This document shows positions 62,793 to 64,000 of a DNA stretch of 64,000 nucleotides, in pieces. A program made the translations under genes and the position numbers. Each line of letters begins with the position of its first letter. The first letter of the stretch is position 1. The notes beneath the pieces are model-generated. The model saw only the letters and a list, made by a program, of their open reading frames with translations, searched no databases and was not told the origin of the DNA. The stretch is taken from contig NZ_JBFEGG010000001.1 in assembly GCF_047228935.1 (NCBI RefSeq), forward strand, positions 868,001 through 932,000. Direction: 5' to 3'. This DNA is from Ornithinibacillus sp047228935. Lineage in GTDB: Bacteria > Bacillota > Bacilli > Bacillales > Amphibacillaceae.

Positions 62793-63374
62793 ATGAGTTT
62801 TCTAGATAAAGACTATCGAGAAATAATTACAAAAGCGGTTATCGGTAAGGGTAAAAAATTCACGCAAGCTACTCATTCCGTTTCGCCATCACATAGACCT
62901 ACAAGTATCCTTGGATGCTGGGTGATTAATCATCTTTACAATGCAAAGAAAAAATCAGAAGATACCATTGAAGTTAACGGAAGCTATGAAATTAACATTT
63001 GGTATTCTTATAATGATAATACAAAAACAGAGGTAGTAACAGAACGAGTGACATACAGTGACTTTATCCCTCTAGGTGTATTAGACGAAAACTGCATTAG
63101 TGATGATTATGATGTGATTTGCAAAGTGCTTCAACAACCAAATTGCTTGGAGTGCAGAATTTCCAACCAAGGAAATAAAATTCTGGTAGATATTGAAAGA
63201 GAATTCTTAGTGCAAGTGCTTGGTGAAACGAAAGTATTTGTTAAAGTAAAGCCTAACGCACACAAATTACAAGATGATGAGGAAAGCTGGGATTACACGG
63301 TGACAGAGGATGAGTTAAGTGATCTTAATCCAGATTTCCTAGAAAGTAGCTCAAGTAGTAGAAGTAAAGATTAA
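62793..63374 (+). CDS. cotE: Spore outer-coat morphogenetic protein CotE
   Basis: CotE directs assembly of the spore outer coat. The 193-residue protein shares the family core (YREIITKAVIGKGKKFTQ, INIWYSYNDNTKTEVVTERV, CKVLQQPNCLE, EREFLVQVLGETKVFV) and a Ser-rich acidic tail. GAGGAGG at 62775-62781 supports ATG 62793; an in-frame TTG at 62751 is less likely. A CATAAAAT at 62755-62762 resembles a SigE -10, but I could not place a convincing -35. The gene is boxed by terminators and lies before mutS as in B. subtilis. Confidence 0.95.
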   Translation: MSFLDKDYREIITKAVIGKGKKFTQATHSVSPSHRPTSILGCWVINHLYNAKKKSEDTIEVNGSYEINIWYSYNDNTKTEVVTERVTYSDFIPLGVLDENCISDDYDVICKVLQQPNCLECRISNQGNKILVDIEREFLVQVLGETKVFVKVKPNAHKLQDDEESWDYTVTEDELSDLNPDFLESSSSSRSKD

Positions 63375-63376
63375 TG

Positions 63377-63412
63377 AACTTACGGGGGATGTTCCTCGTA
63401 AGTTTTTTTTTG
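63377..63412 (+). terminator. Terminator after cotE
   Basis: AACTTACGGGG (63377-63387) pairs with CCTCGTAAGTT (63394-63404) with one G-T pair, followed by a run of T. Confidence 0.85.
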
Positions 63413-63444
63413 AACGCAAGTTACACTTCTGCTACTACATTTTA

Positions 63445-63453
63445 TGCTATAAT
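63445..63453 (+). promoter_or_regulatory. Extended -10 promoter for mutS
   Basis: TGCTATAAT at 63445-63453 is a perfect extended -10 (TG, one base, TATAAT). The -35 is weak, as is usual for this type. The start codon is 36 bases downstream. Confidence 0.5.
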
Positions 63454-63489
63454 ATTAGAATAATATGTAGGCTTTTGGAGGATTTTGTA

Positions 63490-64000
63490 ATGGCAAAATA
63501 TACACCGATGATGGAACAATATTTAAAGATTAAAGCAGAATATAAAGATGCGTTTTTGTTTTTTAGATTGGGAGATTTTTATGAGATGTTCTTTGAAGAT
63601 GCCATTCGTGCATCAAGAGAACTTGAAATCACGTTAACTAAACGTGATTCTGGAGGAGAGAATCCCATACCAATGTGTGGGGTACCATACCACGCAGCTG
63701 AAAATTATATAAAGAATTTAGTGGAAAAAGGGTATAAAGTAGCCATCTGTGAGCAAGTGGAAGATCCTAAGAATGCTAAGGGTGTAGTAAAGCGTGAGGT
63801 CGTACAACTTATTACTCCTGGTACGGTAATGGAAAGTACAATGTTAAACGAACGGAACAATAACTATATTGCTAGTTTATCTCATTTTCAAGATGGTTCA
63901 TATGTAATAGTCTATTGTGACCTATCTACTGGTGAGAGTAGAATAGCGCAGATTGCATCAAGTTTTGACCGTGTCATTCATGAATTCTATAACCAGCCAA
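63490..64000 (+). CDS. mutS: DNA mismatch repair protein MutS, N-terminal part
   Basis: MutS finds mismatches and recruits MutL. The window holds only the first 170 residues, which is domain I: TPMMEQYLKIKAEYKDAFLFF, then the mismatch-reading FRLGDFYEMFFEDA (Phe-x-Glu element is FYEMF), and CGVPYHAAENYI. GGAGG at 63477-63481 supports ATG 63490. The rest of the gene lies beyond the window. Confidence 0.97.
   Translation, partial: MAKYTPMMEQYLKIKAEYKDAFLFFRLGDFYEMFFEDAIRASRELEITLTKRDSGGENPIPMCGVPYHAAENYIKNLVEKGYKVAICEQVEDPKNAKGVVKREVVQLITPGTVMESTMLNERNNNYIASLSHFQDGSYVIVYCDLSTGESRIAQIASSFDRVIHEFYNQP

Noticed and set aside
1..64000. Mobile elements, CRISPR arrays, prophage, toxin-antitoxin or defence genes
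   Set aside because: I looked on both strands for transposases, integrases, direct-repeat arrays and foreign composition, and found none; all genes are core and co-directional.

Overview
The window is about 64 kb of AT-rich core chromosome from a motile, endospore-forming member of the Bacillaceae, in the broad Oceanobacillus/Virgibacillus direction. I judge this from codon and base composition, purine-rich ribosome-binding sites, the sporulation genes (spoVFA/spoVFB, spoVS, cotE, spoIIIE) and a gene order that follows the Bacillus subtilis flhF-to-mutS segment almost gene for gene. Every gene is on the + strand. I see no phage, insertion sequence, CRISPR array, tRNA or rRNA.

Layout. (1) 1-9206: the end of the fla/che operon: flhF (cut by the window edge), flhG, cheB, cheA, cheW, cheC, cheD and sigD, then a FapA-family protein, an unrecognised 100-residue protein and a SwrB-like membrane protein. 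(2) 9208-15646: translation and envelope genes rpsB, tsf, pyrH, frr, uppS, cdsA and rasP. The dxr and proS genes that flank rasP in B. subtilis are absent here. (3) 15772-21263: polC behind a leader hairpin, then an RsbR-like STAS protein in a place where B. subtilis has none. (4) 21293-31167: the rimP-nusA-rnpM-ylxQ-infB-ylxP-rbfA-truB-ribF-rpsO-pnpA block for transcription, translation and RNA turnover, with a leader carrying two hairpins. (5) 31229-39806: ylxY, mlpA, ymxH, the dipicolinate/diaminopimelate genes spoVFA-spoVFB-asd-dapG-dapA, then tepA and ylzJ. (6) 39807-48227: spoIIIE and a GntR-regulated nucleoside ABC importer of the BMP/NupNOPQ type. (7) 48344-55863: the M16-protease pair ymfF/ymfH, then ymfI, ymfJ, ymfK, rodZ, pgsA and cinA. 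(8) 55888-64000: recA with a LexA-like box, rny, ymdB, spoVS, miaB, ymcA, cotE and the start of mutS.

How it works together. The genes cover chemotaxis and motility signalling, the ribosome-assembly and mRNA-decay machinery (NusA, PNPase, RNase Y, RicA), spore dipicolinate made from the lysine/DAP pathway, chromosome replication, repair and segregation, and salvage of nucleosides.

The window is conservative, and I did not find a clear new multi-gene system. The best leads are: a roughly 200-base intergenic stretch at about 60276-60476, more GC-rich than its flanks and able to fold, that looks like a structured RNA of no family I recognise; a shared hairpin design in the leaders of polC, rimP and spoIIIE; an RsbR-like protein whose usual phospho-threonine positions appear to be asparagine; a very long perfect palindrome behind recA; mutually exclusive hairpins between dapA and tepA; and the missing dxr and proS genes.
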